From positions 1 through 29,219 of IMG/VR virus record IMGVR_UViG_3300025137_000184: DNA of 29,219 nucleotides. One strand, 5' to 3'. The position numbers and the translations under genes were made by a program. The DNA comes from a virus. Below, in pieces: positions 8,547-15,732 of this stretch; the stretch's first letter is position 1; every line of letters begins with the position of its first letter. Under the pieces are notes generated by a model. The model did no database searches. It had not been told where the DNA came from and saw only the letters and a list, made by a program, of their open reading frames with translations.

Positions 8547-9128
8547 ATGGCTTGCACAAATTTAACCAAAGGGAGAGGACTTGATTGCTCACGAGTTTCT
8601 GGTGGCGTCAAATTTATTTACTTTTCAGTTTATGATGAAATTACTAGTTTTGCTTATGATGCTGTTGATAAATCAACGATAGATACAATAGACTTTGGTG
8701 GAAACACTATTTACAGATATACTTTACCAAGAGGTTCATCTTCAATATCAGACACTATAACAGGTTCGGTTGAAAACGGAACTATTTTCTATACACCTAC
8801 TGCTAATCTAATACTTAATAGATTAACTCAACAAGATCAGGAAGAAATTAAATTATTAGGACAAACTCAAGTAAGAATATTTGCACAACTTAACTCAACG
8901 TTAGCAAACGGACACGATGTAATAGTTGCTATGGGTATGGCTAACGGAATGAGCTTAAACGCAGGTACTACTGAAAGTGGTGTAAATTTTGGGGATAGAA
9001 ACGGTTATACATTGACTTTTGATGGCTTAGAAGCAATCCCTATGGCTTTCCTTGAGGACTATACAACTGACCCTTTTGACAATGGAGGGTTTACTAACAA
9101 AGCGGGAACATTCCCTACTGTTTCATAA
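8547..9128 (+). CDS. probable major tail tube protein
   Basis: 193 residues, beta-rich, starting MACTNLTKGRGLDCSRVSGG. The gene stands alone between two hairpins just after the major capsid gene, as expected for a second very abundant virion protein. Features that suggest a tail tube subunit are the size, a conserved-looking N-terminal Cys/Gly segment, alternating beta strands (TIYRYTLPRGSSSISDTITG), and a C-terminal part (GYTLTFDGLEAIPMAFLED) typical of tube proteins with an exposed last strand. No other small protein of the genome is a better tail tube candidate. A head decoration protein is the alternative. Confidence 0.5.
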   Translation: MACTNLTKGRGLDCSRVSGGVKFIYFSVYDEITSFAYDAVDKSTIDTIDFGGNTIYRYTLPRGSSSISDTITGSVENGTIFYTPTANLILNRLTQQDQEEIKLLGQTQVRIFAQLNSTLANGHDVIVAMGMANGMSLNAGTTESGVNFGDRNGYTLTFDGLEAIPMAFLEDYTTDPFDNGGFTNKAGTFPTVS

Positions 9129-9156
9129 AGAACTTTTTAACCTTTATATATTTGAG

Positions 9157-9190
9157 AAGGAGTGCTTTAATTAGCACTCTTTTTCTTTTT
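9157..9190 (+). terminator. Rho-independent terminator after the tail tube candidate
   Basis: The stem GAGTGC / GCACTC (9160-9165 with 9174-9179) is extended on both sides by A-T and G-U pairs. It has a TTTAATTA loop and is followed at once by TTTTTCTTTTT. It ends the transcript from the capsid region. The next copy of the recurrent AT motif, 22 bases further on, would start a new one. Confidence 0.8.
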
Positions 9191-9211
9191 AGTACAATAA
9201 AAACAGACTTT

Positions 9212-9227
9212 TTCTATTATATTATAT
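9212..9227 (+). promoter_or_regulatory. recurrent AT motif, copy 3 (candidate phage promoter)
   Basis: TTCTATTATATTATAT runs directly into the ATG at 9228. It follows a strong terminator, so a new transcript has to begin about here for the downstream genes. This copy is identical over 16 bases to copy 5 at 25789, which also follows a terminator. Confidence 0.55.
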
Positions 9228-9947
9228 ATGATACAAGGTTTTACTAAAACAAACTTAAAAGCTTACATACAAGTTGAGGATAATAGCTTAGGTACAGTAC
9301 CTTCTGGAGGAGATATTAAATACCTATTTAAGTTTACTAATGATATGACAGGAGAGGTACAATATGCGTACCCTGCTACTTCTACTATAATTGAACGATT
9401 TGGCGAGTTTAACTTTACATACAATGTGACACCTAATGTTTATGTAGGTAGGATTAATTTACTACCATCAGGGTATTGGAAATATCAAGTTTTTGAGGTA
9501 ATTTGGCAGACTAAACAAACAGGAGGGGAACTTCCTTATTTTTCAAATAATATGCCACCAACAGAAGATTTTGTATTTAACCCTGCAAGTAATGATTTAG
9601 GAGTAGTTCAAGGAGAAGTAACAAAAGGTAAAATGTATATAGAAGAAAAAGTAGGAACAGAAGAAGTAACTTATACTCAAAAAGCTAAAAGTGTACAATC
9701 TTTAACTATTGAGTATGGCGGTACAGGATATTCAACAGCACCTACAATTACAATTAGTGCAGGGGGTATTACAACAGCAACAGCTACTTGCACAATAAAT
9801 GGAAGTGGTGTAATAAATACAGTAACAATAACTAACGCAGGAAGTGGATATACAGAAAATCCATCAGTATCAATTAGTGGTACTCCTACTGCACCTGCCG
9901 TTATAACAGCAGAAATAAATCAATCAAATTATATTTACACAGGATAA
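9228..9947 (+). CDS. virion-associated protein with GSGY-repeat domain (function unknown)
   Basis: 239 residues. Residues 1-~150 are a beta-rich domain (DIKYLFKFTNDMTGEVQY, VYVGRINLLPSGYWKYQVFEV) of a type that I associate with Bacteroidota phages, without a known function. Residues ~160-230 hold two copies of a beta repeat (GGTGYSTAPTITIS and NAGSGYTENPSVSIS) that occurs in many phage surface proteins. A short tail, NYIYTG, closes the protein. The repeat block appears to be inserted just before the last few residues. The gene is first after a terminator and is followed by further surface-type genes up to the portal gene. It may decorate the head or form a fibre. Confidence 0.5.
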   Translation: MIQGFTKTNLKAYIQVEDNSLGTVPSGGDIKYLFKFTNDMTGEVQYAYPATSTIIERFGEFNFTYNVTPNVYVGRINLLPSGYWKYQVFEVIWQTKQTGGELPYFSNNMPPTEDFVFNPASNDLGVVQGEVTKGKMYIEEKVGTEEVTYTQKAKSVQSLTIEYGGTGYSTAPTITISAGGITTATATCTINGSGVINTVTITNAGSGYTENPSVSISGTPTAPAVITAEINQSNYIYTG

Positions 9948-9959
9948 AAATAAAAAATT

Positions 9960-10235
9960 ATGGCAATAGAAAACGTACAACAACTCCTAACCGAGCAGTT
10001 AGGTAAAAACGGAAGCACTGAAATATTCACAACAGCAGCACAAACAAGTAAAGATTGGTATTGTGTGTACTTTCCTGTTGAGAGTGTAGTGTCAGCAATA
10101 ACAGTAGCGGACGCAACAGGAGAAGCTGCTTTACAAACGACTCTAAGTGCAGGAACGACATTATTTATGAATATTACCGCTATTACTTTAACTAGTGGGA
10201 TTGGAATAGGTTATCACGAAGGAGTAACTACATAA
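9960..10235 (+). CDS. small structural-type protein (unknown)
   Basis: 91 residues with a beta-rich, Thr/Ala-rich composition. There is no membrane segment and no cysteine except one (WYCVYFP). The last part is a run of short strands (TTLSAGTTLFMNITAITL). I do not recognise a family. It is encoded 12 bases after the GSGY-repeat gene and 3 bases before the LamG-like gene, so it is probably made together with them. Its size and pattern fit a capsid decoration or small trimeric spike protein, but nothing in the sequence proves this. Confidence 0.45.
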   Translation: MAIENVQQLLTEQLGKNGSTEIFTTAAQTSKDWYCVYFPVESVVSAITVADATGEAALQTTLSAGTTLFMNITAITLTSGIGIGYHEGVTT

Positions 10236-10238
10236 GAT

Positions 10239-11042
10239 ATGTTAGTACAAAGACTAGGACTAAGCTTACCTGATATTAAGCACAGCCGATTTGCTCCTAC
10301 GGATATAAGTGGACTATCTAATTGGTGGAAATTTCAAACTAAAATAGTTGCTGATGAAGATGCTTCAGGGGGTGCTTTATCTCCTGTACATTCTACAACA
10401 TCAGGTACAATGGTTACTGATGATAGAATAAGTAAATGGCAAGATACTATTCTTTTAAATAGTGCTACTCAAACTGATACAGATGACAAACCTAGATGGA
10501 ATACTTACGGTTTAGCGCCTGCGGGAACAAAACCTAACTGCTTCTTTGGTGGTAATCAATGGCTTAATATGGCTTCAGATATTACTATTAATGCTAATCA
10601 AAACTTTAGTATTATGGCTCACGTTGTTTTCACTGATTTAAATACTAGGGCTGTTTATGGTTCAGATGCTAATAATTTTTTTAGAATTAATAGTGCTTCA
10701 GGTTTTAGATGTAAAATAGGTGGTGCAGGTAACCAAAACTTTACAGAAGCTTCAGATGTAATATCTACAAACGCAGATTACTTTGTTACAATTCAAAGAG
10801 CTAACGGAGCAACAGGCAATTTGGCTTGTTACGTACATTCTAAAACTGTTTATGAAGATAAGACTTGGGGTGTTACTACTAATACTGATCCTGATGCTTT
10901 TACTATTAATAATATTGGTGCAGGTGCGGATGATGCTAACGAATTTAAGGGAGTAATAAAAAATCTTTTAATCTATAAAGATACTGTATTAACTTCAACT
11001 CAAAGAAAGAAAAACTATGTGTATTTAAACTCACTACTATAA
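10239..11042 (+). CDS. concanavalin A-like (LamG-type) surface protein
   Basis: 267 residues. After a short N-terminal segment the pattern is that of a LamG-type jelly roll: SGLSNWWKF near the start, NQNFSIMAHVVFTD in the middle and IKNLLIYKDTVLTSTQRKKNYVYLN at the end. The last element is a common closing strand and helix of these lectin-like domains in phage proteins. Such domains often bind sugars. The gene lies between capsid-region genes and the portal gene, not with the tail fibre, so the product may be displayed on the head or neck. No catalytic glutamates of a glycosidase stand out. Confidence 0.6.
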   Translation: MLVQRLGLSLPDIKHSRFAPTDISGLSNWWKFQTKIVADEDASGGALSPVHSTTSGTMVTDDRISKWQDTILLNSATQTDTDDKPRWNTYGLAPAGTKPNCFFGGNQWLNMASDITINANQNFSIMAHVVFTDLNTRAVYGSDANNFFRINSASGFRCKIGGAGNQNFTEASDVISTNADYFVTIQRANGATGNLACYVHSKTVYEDKTWGVTTNTDPDAFTINNIGAGADDANEFKGVIKNLLIYKDTVLTSTQRKKNYVYLNSLL

Positions 11043-11043
11043 T

Positions 11044-13038
11044 ATGAAAGATAACATAATTTCAGTAAACTTAGAAACTTCAACAGCTCCTATTATCCAA
11101 GAGGTAAGAGGTAGGGACTACATAGAGTATGGCACTGATGATTGGAGAAATTTATACCCTCAGTTCTTAATTGACTTATACTATAATTCTTCAACCCATG
11201 CTGCCATCATAAATGGAACTGCTGAAATGATAGCAGGAGAAGATTTAATAGCAACTGATGAAGATGTAAATTTAGAAGCTTATGTAAAGCTAAAAAAGTT
11301 TATGCGTAATGCAAACTCTAAGGAAAGTTTACATCAAGTAATAAAAAAAGTAGCTTTTGATTTTAAGCTTCAGGGTGCTTACGCTTTACATATTATATGG
11401 AATAGAGAGAGAACCGAGATAGCTGAAGTGTATCACGTTCCTGTTGAAAGGGTAAGAGCAGGTAGACCAAGCGAATTAGGACAAGTAGACACTTACTATA
11501 TTAGTGCAGATTGGAGTAACACAAGAACACATAAACCTTATCCAATAGCAGCTTTTAATACTAATGATAGAACAGCAGGTAGTCAGTTACTATACACAGG
11601 TTCTTATAGTCCAAATATGGATATTTACCATACTCCTGACTACTTAGCTGCTTGTAATTGGGCTTTAGTAGATCAGCGAGTTGCTGAGTTTCACTTAAAC
11701 AACATAGAGAACGGATTTAGTGGTTCATACTTCATTAGCTTTGCTAACGGAGTACCTACTGCCGAAGAACGCAGACAGATAGAACAAAGTTTAGCTGATA
11801 AATTTACAGGTGCTAAAAACTCAGGTAAGTTCATTCTTACATTCTCAGATGATAAAACTAGAACCCCTGAAATAACACCAATAAGTGTATCTGATGCAGA
11901 CAAGCAGTATCTTGCACTCCAAGAACTATTAGTACAGAACATCCTCACAGGGCATAGGGTGACTTCTAAGACACTTATGGGTATAGATAGTGCCAACGGG
12001 TTCTCAAGCAATACAGATGAGCTTATAAACGCTTCTAACTTTTACTTAAATACTGTTGTTAGACCATTCCAACTAAATATCCTAGATACTTTACAGACAA
12101 TATTCTCAGTAAATAATATGGATTTAGAGGTTGAGTTTGTGCAATTAAAACCAATAACAGTTCAGTTTGATTCTAAGACAATACGTGAGGTAATGACTGA
12201 AGATGAAATTAGAGAAGATATTGGATTAGCACCTCTTGAAGATGATGAAGCCACTGTTGAGCAAGATGTAAAACTTTCTAAAGTAGGAATGATAGATGGA
12301 CAACCCGTATTTAGCACCATAGAAGAAGCAGAAGAACACGCTAAGACAAAAGGGTGTGAAGGGTATCACGAACACGAGCTAGAAGGAGAAACTGTTTATA
12401 TGGCTTGTGATGGACATTCAGAAGCAACTGAGTTGTCAAAATTTATAGCAGAATTTGGAGAGGATATTCCTGAAGATTGGGAGATGGTAGATGAAGAAGT
12501 GGTAGATGGGGAGCATCAAGATTTTAACTTTGAAAAAGAGTTAAACCAAGCAGCTAATGAAAAGATAGAATTAGCTAGTACAGGAACAGCTAGACCAAAC
12601 GCAAGAAGTAGTCAAGATAGTACTAACAAGTCAGACAATGATTTTTACAAAGTGAGATACGTTTACACTAAGGATAATTTCTTAAAACAAGAAGGATCAA
12701 CTAGAGAATTTTGCAAATTAATGATGGCTGCTAAAAAGATATACAGAAAAGAAGATATTTTACAAATGACTGATAGAGCAGTAAATCCAGGTTGGGGAGC
12801 TAGAGGTGCAGCTACTTATTCTATATGGTTATACAAAGGAGGAGGTAATTGTCATCACTTTTGGTTAAGACAAATTTACAAAACATCATTAAGAGGTGCT
12901 AAGGGTAATATATCTTCTAAGCAATTAATATCTTATACTAAAGCAAGAAGTGAAGGATTTACTGCTGAAAAGAATGATAATCTAGTAGCTAGACCACCAA
13001 AGAGAATGAAGAATAACGGATTTTTAGAACCAAGATAA
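11044..13038 (+). CDS. portal protein with long C-terminal extension
   Basis: 664 residues. Residues ~1-410 have the pattern of phage portal proteins: an N-terminal region with WRNLYPQFLIDLYYNSSTHAA, a central domain, then a region with LLVQNILTGHRVTSKTLMGI and DEIREDIGLAPLEDDE. The portal forms the dodecameric ring at the capsid vertex through which DNA is packaged. Beyond it are ~250 extra residues. A Cys/His segment (C438, H442, H444, C455, H458) comes first, then an acidic linker, then a domain with NPGWGARGAATYSIWLYKGG and CHHFW (603-607). I associate this last domain with Bacteroidota phage head proteins. Its function is unknown; it may be a minor head protein fused to the portal. Confidence 0.75.
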   Translation: MKDNIISVNLETSTAPIIQEVRGRDYIEYGTDDWRNLYPQFLIDLYYNSSTHAAIINGTAEMIAGEDLIATDEDVNLEAYVKLKKFMRNANSKESLHQVIKKVAFDFKLQGAYALHIIWNRERTEIAEVYHVPVERVRAGRPSELGQVDTYYISADWSNTRTHKPYPIAAFNTNDRTAGSQLLYTGSYSPNMDIYHTPDYLAACNWALVDQRVAEFHLNNIENGFSGSYFISFANGVPTAEERRQIEQSLADKFTGAKNSGKFILTFSDDKTRTPEITPISVSDADKQYLALQELLVQNILTGHRVTSKTLMGIDSANGFSSNTDELINASNFYLNTVVRPFQLNILDTLQTIFSVNNMDLEVEFVQLKPITVQFDSKTIREVMTEDEIREDIGLAPLEDDEATVEQDVKLSKVGMIDGQPVFSTIEEAEEHAKTKGCEGYHEHELEGETVYMACDGHSEATELSKFIAEFGEDIPEDWEMVDEEVVDGEHQDFNFEKELNQAANEKIELASTGTARPNARSSQDSTNKSDNDFYKVRYVYTKDNFLKQEGSTREFCKLMMAAKKIYRKEDILQMTDRAVNPGWGARGAATYSIWLYKGGGNCHHFWLRQIYKTSLRGAKGNISSKQLISYTKARSEGFTAEKNDNLVARPPKRMKNNGFLEPR

Positions 13039-13040
13039 CT

Positions 13041-13601
13041 ATGTCATACGTACTATTTATATCAGAACAAAAATTAAAAGAAAGCACAGCTATTAATCTT
13101 AACGTGGATGTTGATTTATTACTACCATTTGTAAAAGAAGCTCAGAAGCTTTATGTTGAAACAGCTTTAGGTACTAACTTAACGCAAAAGCTAAAAGATG
13201 AAATTACAGCAGGAACTTTGGCAGGCGCTTATAAAACACTAGTAGATGATTATGTAGCGGAAATGCTACCGTCTTACAGTCTTTATCACGCTTTACCTTA
13301 TTTAAGGCACAAGATAGAGAATGGTAATATCTATAACAAAACCTCAGAAACAGGAACAGCTTTATCTACTGCTGAAGCGCAAAGCTTTAGAGAAGAAATT
13401 TTAAACACAGCTAGTTATTACAGGGAAAGACTAATAGACTATATCAAAAATAACATTAGTAGTTTTCCTGAATACTCTACTAACTCAGGTGCTGATGTAT
13501 CTCCTTCAAGTGAGAACTATTATTCTAATATGAATTTAGATATGCCAAGTCCTGGCAATAAGCTAACATTAAGGGATTTTTTAACTCCTGATTTAACATA
13601 A
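13041..13601 (+). CDS. head-tail connector protein (DUF6712-like)
   Basis: 186 residues. The start MSYVLFISEQKLKESTAINLNVD and the helical region LLPFVKEAQKLYVETALGTNL resemble the DUF6712 family of Bacteroidota phages, encoded next to the portal. The length and all-helical first 150 residues fit a gp6/gp15-type adaptor that forms a ring under the portal. The stop overlaps the next ATG (TAATG). Family membership is from memory of the motif pattern, and the adaptor role is inferred. Confidence 0.6.
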   Translation: MSYVLFISEQKLKESTAINLNVDVDLLLPFVKEAQKLYVETALGTNLTQKLKDEITAGTLAGAYKTLVDDYVAEMLPSYSLYHALPYLRHKIENGNIYNKTSETGTALSTAEAQSFREEILNTASYYRERLIDYIKNNISSFPEYSTNSGADVSPSSENYYSNMNLDMPSPGNKLTLRDFLTPDLT

Positions 13602-13723
13602 TGAAAAAATATTATAAACCAAAAAAAACTAACGTAACAAAGCTGAAAACCTACTTGGAAAGTAAGCCAAAATCTACCAATAATGACAGATCTAAAAGAC
13701 ACAATACAAGTAGGAGTAGCTAA
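13601..13723 (+). CDS. small basic protein (40 residues)
   Basis: ATG overlaps the stop of the connector gene (TAATG). The product is 40 residues, rich in Lys, Asn, Thr and Ser (MKKYYKPKKTNVTKLKTYLE), with no hydrophobic segment. It overlaps the start of the next small gene by 41 bases in another frame. The coupling and the absence of any other frame here support translation. I recognise no family. A DNA- or RNA-binding role is conceivable from charge alone. Confidence 0.4.
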   Translation: MKKYYKPKKTNVTKLKTYLESKPKSTNNDRSKRHNTSRSS

Positions 13724-13841
13724 CGGTTCGGCAATTGGCTTTAGTATTACCGAATGTAACGAAGTTCTTACGCTAGTTTCTTTAACCTTAGCTATAGCTT
13801 TTACGATATATAAATTTATTAAATTTGAAAAGACTAAATAA
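13683..13841 (+). CDS. small membrane protein (holin-like, 52 residues)
   Basis: 52 residues with one clear hydrophobic segment (~28-46; LTLVSLTLAIAFTIYKFI) followed by a short basic tail (KFEKTK). The N-terminal 27 residues are polar with an acidic bias. One transmembrane helix with a charged C-terminus fits a small holin or pinholin-type lysis protein. It lies at the beginning of what looks like the lysis set, ahead of a DUF5675 gene and a second membrane protein. The stop is adjacent to the next ATG. Holin function is inferred from topology and position. Confidence 0.5.
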   Translation: MTDLKDTIQVGVANGSAIGFSITECNEVLTLVSLTLAIAFTIYKFIKFEKTK

Positions 13842-13967
13842 ATGGCTAATAAGGGTGCTGCAAGAGCTTTTAAGCCATCTAAAAGAAAGCGCAAAGGGGT
13901 ACACTCCAAAAACGCATCAAGAACCCAAAACGCTTACAAAAAAAAATACAGGGGTCAGGGGTATTAA
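13842..13967 (+). CDS. small basic conserved phage protein (KRKGVHSKN...YRGQG motif)
   Basis: 41 residues, very basic. It begins MANKGAARAFKPSKRKRKGV and ends in YKKKYRGQGY. The pattern (K/R-rich, GVHxK, YKKxYxGQG) recurs, to my recollection, as a tiny unannotated protein in many marine and Bacteroidota phages. It starts directly after the holin-like gene. Its stop (TAA) overlaps the proposed ATT start of the DUF5675 gene by one base. A long A-run (TACAAAAAAAAATAC) lies near its end. The function is unknown; nucleic-acid binding is likely from composition. Confidence 0.6.
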   Translation: MANKGAARAFKPSKRKRKGVHSKNASRTQNAYKKKYRGQGY

Positions 13968-14364
13968 TCTCTTAATCCTGAGAGATACATTTAGTCCTGA
14001 AAGTACGTTAGGAGAATTATTTGTAAATGGGGAAAGATTTTGTGATACCTTAGAACTTCCTTATAGAGATAACCAAAGAAGTATATCTTGTATTCCAATA
14101 GGGGAATACTCGGTTAGTTTAAGGCATCCAAGAGAAAGTGCAACTAGAGATTATTTGCACCTATTAGTTCAAGATGTAAAAAATCGTTCCCACATATTAT
14201 TTCATAGAGGTAACGCTGCTAAAGACACAAAGGGCTGCATCCTAGTAGGACAAGGAAGCCAACAAGACATTGTTTATAATTCAACTTTAGCTATGGATTT
14301 ACTGATAAAAGAAATAATAAATTTGGGTGGCGAGAATATTAATTTAATAATCAAAAACAAATAA
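13963..14364 (+). CDS. DUF5675 family protein (lysis-region protein)
   Basis: 133 residues from the proposed start. The pattern (NLLILRDTFSPESTLGELFV, FCDTLELPYRDN, CIPIGEYSV, HILFHRGNAAKDTKGCILVG) matches the DUF5675 family of phage proteins, usually encoded in or near lysis genes. The family normally begins M-x-L-x-L-x-R-x-T-F, and that point coincides with an ATT codon at 13963 that overlaps the upstream stop (ATTAA). No ATG or GTG lies nearby in frame. A TTG at 13825 would add 46 residues translated from inside two other genes and is unlikely. The conserved H-x-G-N...C-I-L segment suggests a possible enzymatic site. The biochemical role is not known to me. Confidence 0.65.
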   Translation: MNLLILRDTFSPESTLGELFVNGERFCDTLELPYRDNQRSISCIPIGEYSVSLRHPRESATRDYLHLLVQDVKNRSHILFHRGNAAKDTKGCILVGQGSQQDIVYNSTLAMDLLIKEIINLGGENINLIIKNK

Positions 14365-14366
14365 CT

Positions 14367-14555
14367 ATGAAAAATTACATTATCTCACAGCTATTAACTT
14401 CTAAGAAAGTGTGGCTAGGGATCAGCTCGATTTTAATTCCAATAATAGCTACTTGGCTTGGAGTTGATGAAGAAGCGGTATCTAAAATATGGTGGAGTTT
14501 AATTGCAATGTTAGGTGGACAATCTTTAGCTGATTTTGGAAAATCTAAAAAGTAA
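14367..14555 (+). CDS. holin-like membrane protein
   Basis: 62 residues: a short N-terminus with a basic TSKKVW, a hydrophobic segment at ~16-34 (WLGISSILIPIIATWLG), a short acidic turn (DEEAVSK), a second amphipathic hydrophobic stretch (IWWSLIAMLGGQSL), and the ending ADFGKSKK. This layout, with a GQxxADFGK ending, is common in small phage membrane proteins annotated as holins. The gene starts 2 bases after the DUF5675 stop. A lysis role is inferred from topology and location. Confidence 0.6.
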   Translation: MKNYIISQLLTSKKVWLGISSILIPIIATWLGVDEEAVSKIWWSLIAMLGGQSLADFGKSKK

Positions 14556-14577
14556 TAAACCTGATTCATATAACAGG

Positions 14578-15282
14578 ATGAGGTTAAAACCTCACGAAGT
14601 ATTAGCAATACAAAAAATGCGAGAAGCCAACGCTAGGAACATTCTAGTGATTGGCGACTTGCACGAACCCTTTTGTCTAGATCGTTACTTAGAATTTTGC
14701 GTAGAGCAATATAAAACCTACAATTGCAATCAAGTAATTTTTATTGGCGATATTTTAGATAATCACGCTTTTAGTTACCACGAACCTGATCCTGATGGTA
14801 TGGCGGCAGGTTTAGAACTTGAAAAGACAATAGAAAAAGTAGCTCAATGGTATAAAGCTTTTCCTGAAGCTGATGTTTGTGTAGGTAACCACGATAGAAT
14901 GGCAGCGCGTAAAGCTATGACGGGCAGTATTCCTAAAGCTTGGATAAAAACTTACAACGAAGTATTAGGCACTCCTAATTGGAATTGGGTAGAATCAGTA
15001 GTGTATGATGATGTCTTATACGAACACGGAGAAGGAGGACAAGCTCAAGCCAAAGCTAAGAACAATCTAATGTCTAGCGTTTGCGGACATACTCATACTG
15101 AAGCTTATTGTAAGTGGTTCGTCGGCAAACGCTTTAGGGTATTCGGTATGCAGGTAGGTTGCGGAGTTGATTCAACTACTTATGCTGCTGCTTACGCTAA
15201 GAACTTTAAAAGACAAGCTATTGGCTGCTCAGTTGTATTAAACAATGGCACACTACCAATCAACCTTTTAATGCCTTTATAG
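14578..15282 (+). CDS. calcineurin-like metallophosphoesterase
   Basis: 234 residues with the complete metallophosphoesterase motif set: GDLH (Asp27, His29), GDILD (Asp58), GNHD (Asn104, His105), an isolated His150 in YEHG, and GHTH (His171, His173). These residues bind two metals and hydrolyse phosphomono- or diesters. ATG 14578 is chosen because it lies 22 bases after the previous stop and 57 bases before the first motif. An upstream TTG at 14536 inside the previous gene is the alternative. The substrate cannot be read from the sequence; nucleotides, cyclic nucleotides or nucleic acid ends are possible. The gene is last before the non-coding region. Confidence 0.85.
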   Translation: MRLKPHEVLAIQKMREANARNILVIGDLHEPFCLDRYLEFCVEQYKTYNCNQVIFIGDILDNHAFSYHEPDPDGMAAGLELEKTIEKVAQWYKAFPEADVCVGNHDRMAARKAMTGSIPKAWIKTYNEVLGTPNWNWVESVVYDDVLYEHGEGGQAQAKAKNNLMSSVCGHTHTEAYCKWFVGKRFRVFGMQVGCGVDSTTYAAAYAKNFKRQAIGCSVVLNNGTLPINLLMPL

Positions 15283-15391
15283 TGAAGCTAAAAAACTCTA
15301 CGAAGCTTACTTTATTCTATTTTTTCTTAATTGTTTTAGTTTTATTCTTTTCTATTTAATACCCTTTCTTCTCTAGTAAATACATATTTTT

Positions 15392-15420
15392 GTTAAAAAA
15401 AGCGTTAAAAAGTTTGTTAA
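15392..15420. repeat. three GTTAA direct repeats at 12-bp phase
   Basis: GTTAA occurs at 15392, 15404 and 15416; the first two copies extend to GTTAAAAA. The regular 12-bp spacing and the overlap with the promoter suggest a binding site for a repressor, initiator or activator. In AT-rich DNA part of this could be chance. Confidence 0.4.
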
Positions 15421-15443
15421 TTCAAAAATAAGTTTTATCTTTG
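15413..15443 (+). promoter_or_regulatory. Bacteroidota-type promoter for the early genes
   Basis: TTTG at 15413-15416, a 19-bp spacer, then TATCTTTG at 15436-15443 match the primary sigma promoter consensus of Bacteroidota (TTTG and TAnnTTTG). Transcription would start near 15450, giving a ~30-base leader to the ATG at 15481. This allows the host RNA polymerase to transcribe the early region immediately after infection. Confidence 0.8.
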
Positions 15444-15480
15444 TTTCATAATTAAAACGAAATAAACTAAACAAACTAAA

Positions 15481-15732
15481 ATGAAAACAACTTTTAAAAT
15501 GAAGGAAGCAACAAACAAAGAAGAAGCGATTATATCTATATTAGACGTTATAGACGAAAACCCACTTTGGCTTAACAAAATTACTAATAGCTTATTTTTA
15601 GTAGTAAAAAGTATCGAACCTGAACACAAAAAATTCTTATTAGAAAAATCAATAGATGAACAAGTAATTGATTTGTTTGTTAAACTTAAAACTGAATACT
15701 ATAACTTTAAAGATAATACACAATGGAGTTAA
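15481..15732 (+). CDS. early protein of unknown function
   Basis: 83 residues, charged and helical, no cysteine, no membrane segment (TNKEEAIISILDVIDENPLW, HKKFLLEKSIDEQVIDLFVK). It is the first gene behind the host-type promoter and so probably among the first proteins made. The position is typical of host-takeover or anti-defence proteins, but no motif supports a specific role. Its last 10 bases overlap the next gene. I do not recognise the family. Confidence 0.6.
   Translation: MKTTFKMKEATNKEEAIISILDVIDENPLWLNKITNSLFLVVKSIEPEHKKFLLEKSIDEQVIDLFVKLKTEYYNFKDNTQWS

Larger units (their letters stand above)
15283..15480. other. longest non-coding region (198 bp), AT-rich, candidate origin and early control region
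   Basis: No open frame fits here. The first part holds an AAGCT / AGCTT inverted repeat (15285-15289 with 15304-15308) followed by T-rich sequence, a possible weak terminator for the metallophosphoesterase gene. The middle is pyrimidine-rich. Three GTTAA direct repeats start at 15392, 15404 and 15416, exactly 12 bp apart. The third overlaps the end of the upstream element of the host-type promoter. The region separates late from early genes. Because it lies upstream of the replication genes it is a candidate origin, but nothing proves initiation here. Confidence 0.5.

Noticed and set aside
13825-13962. N-terminal extension of the DUF5675 protein from TTG 13825
   Set aside because: The 46 extra residues overlap two coupled small genes and do not match the family, which begins at the ATT codon at 13963.
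15423-15430. Minus-strand TATTTTTG as a second divergent promoter in the control region
   Set aside because: No TTTG is present at the proper distance on the minus strand, and no gene lies downstream in that direction.
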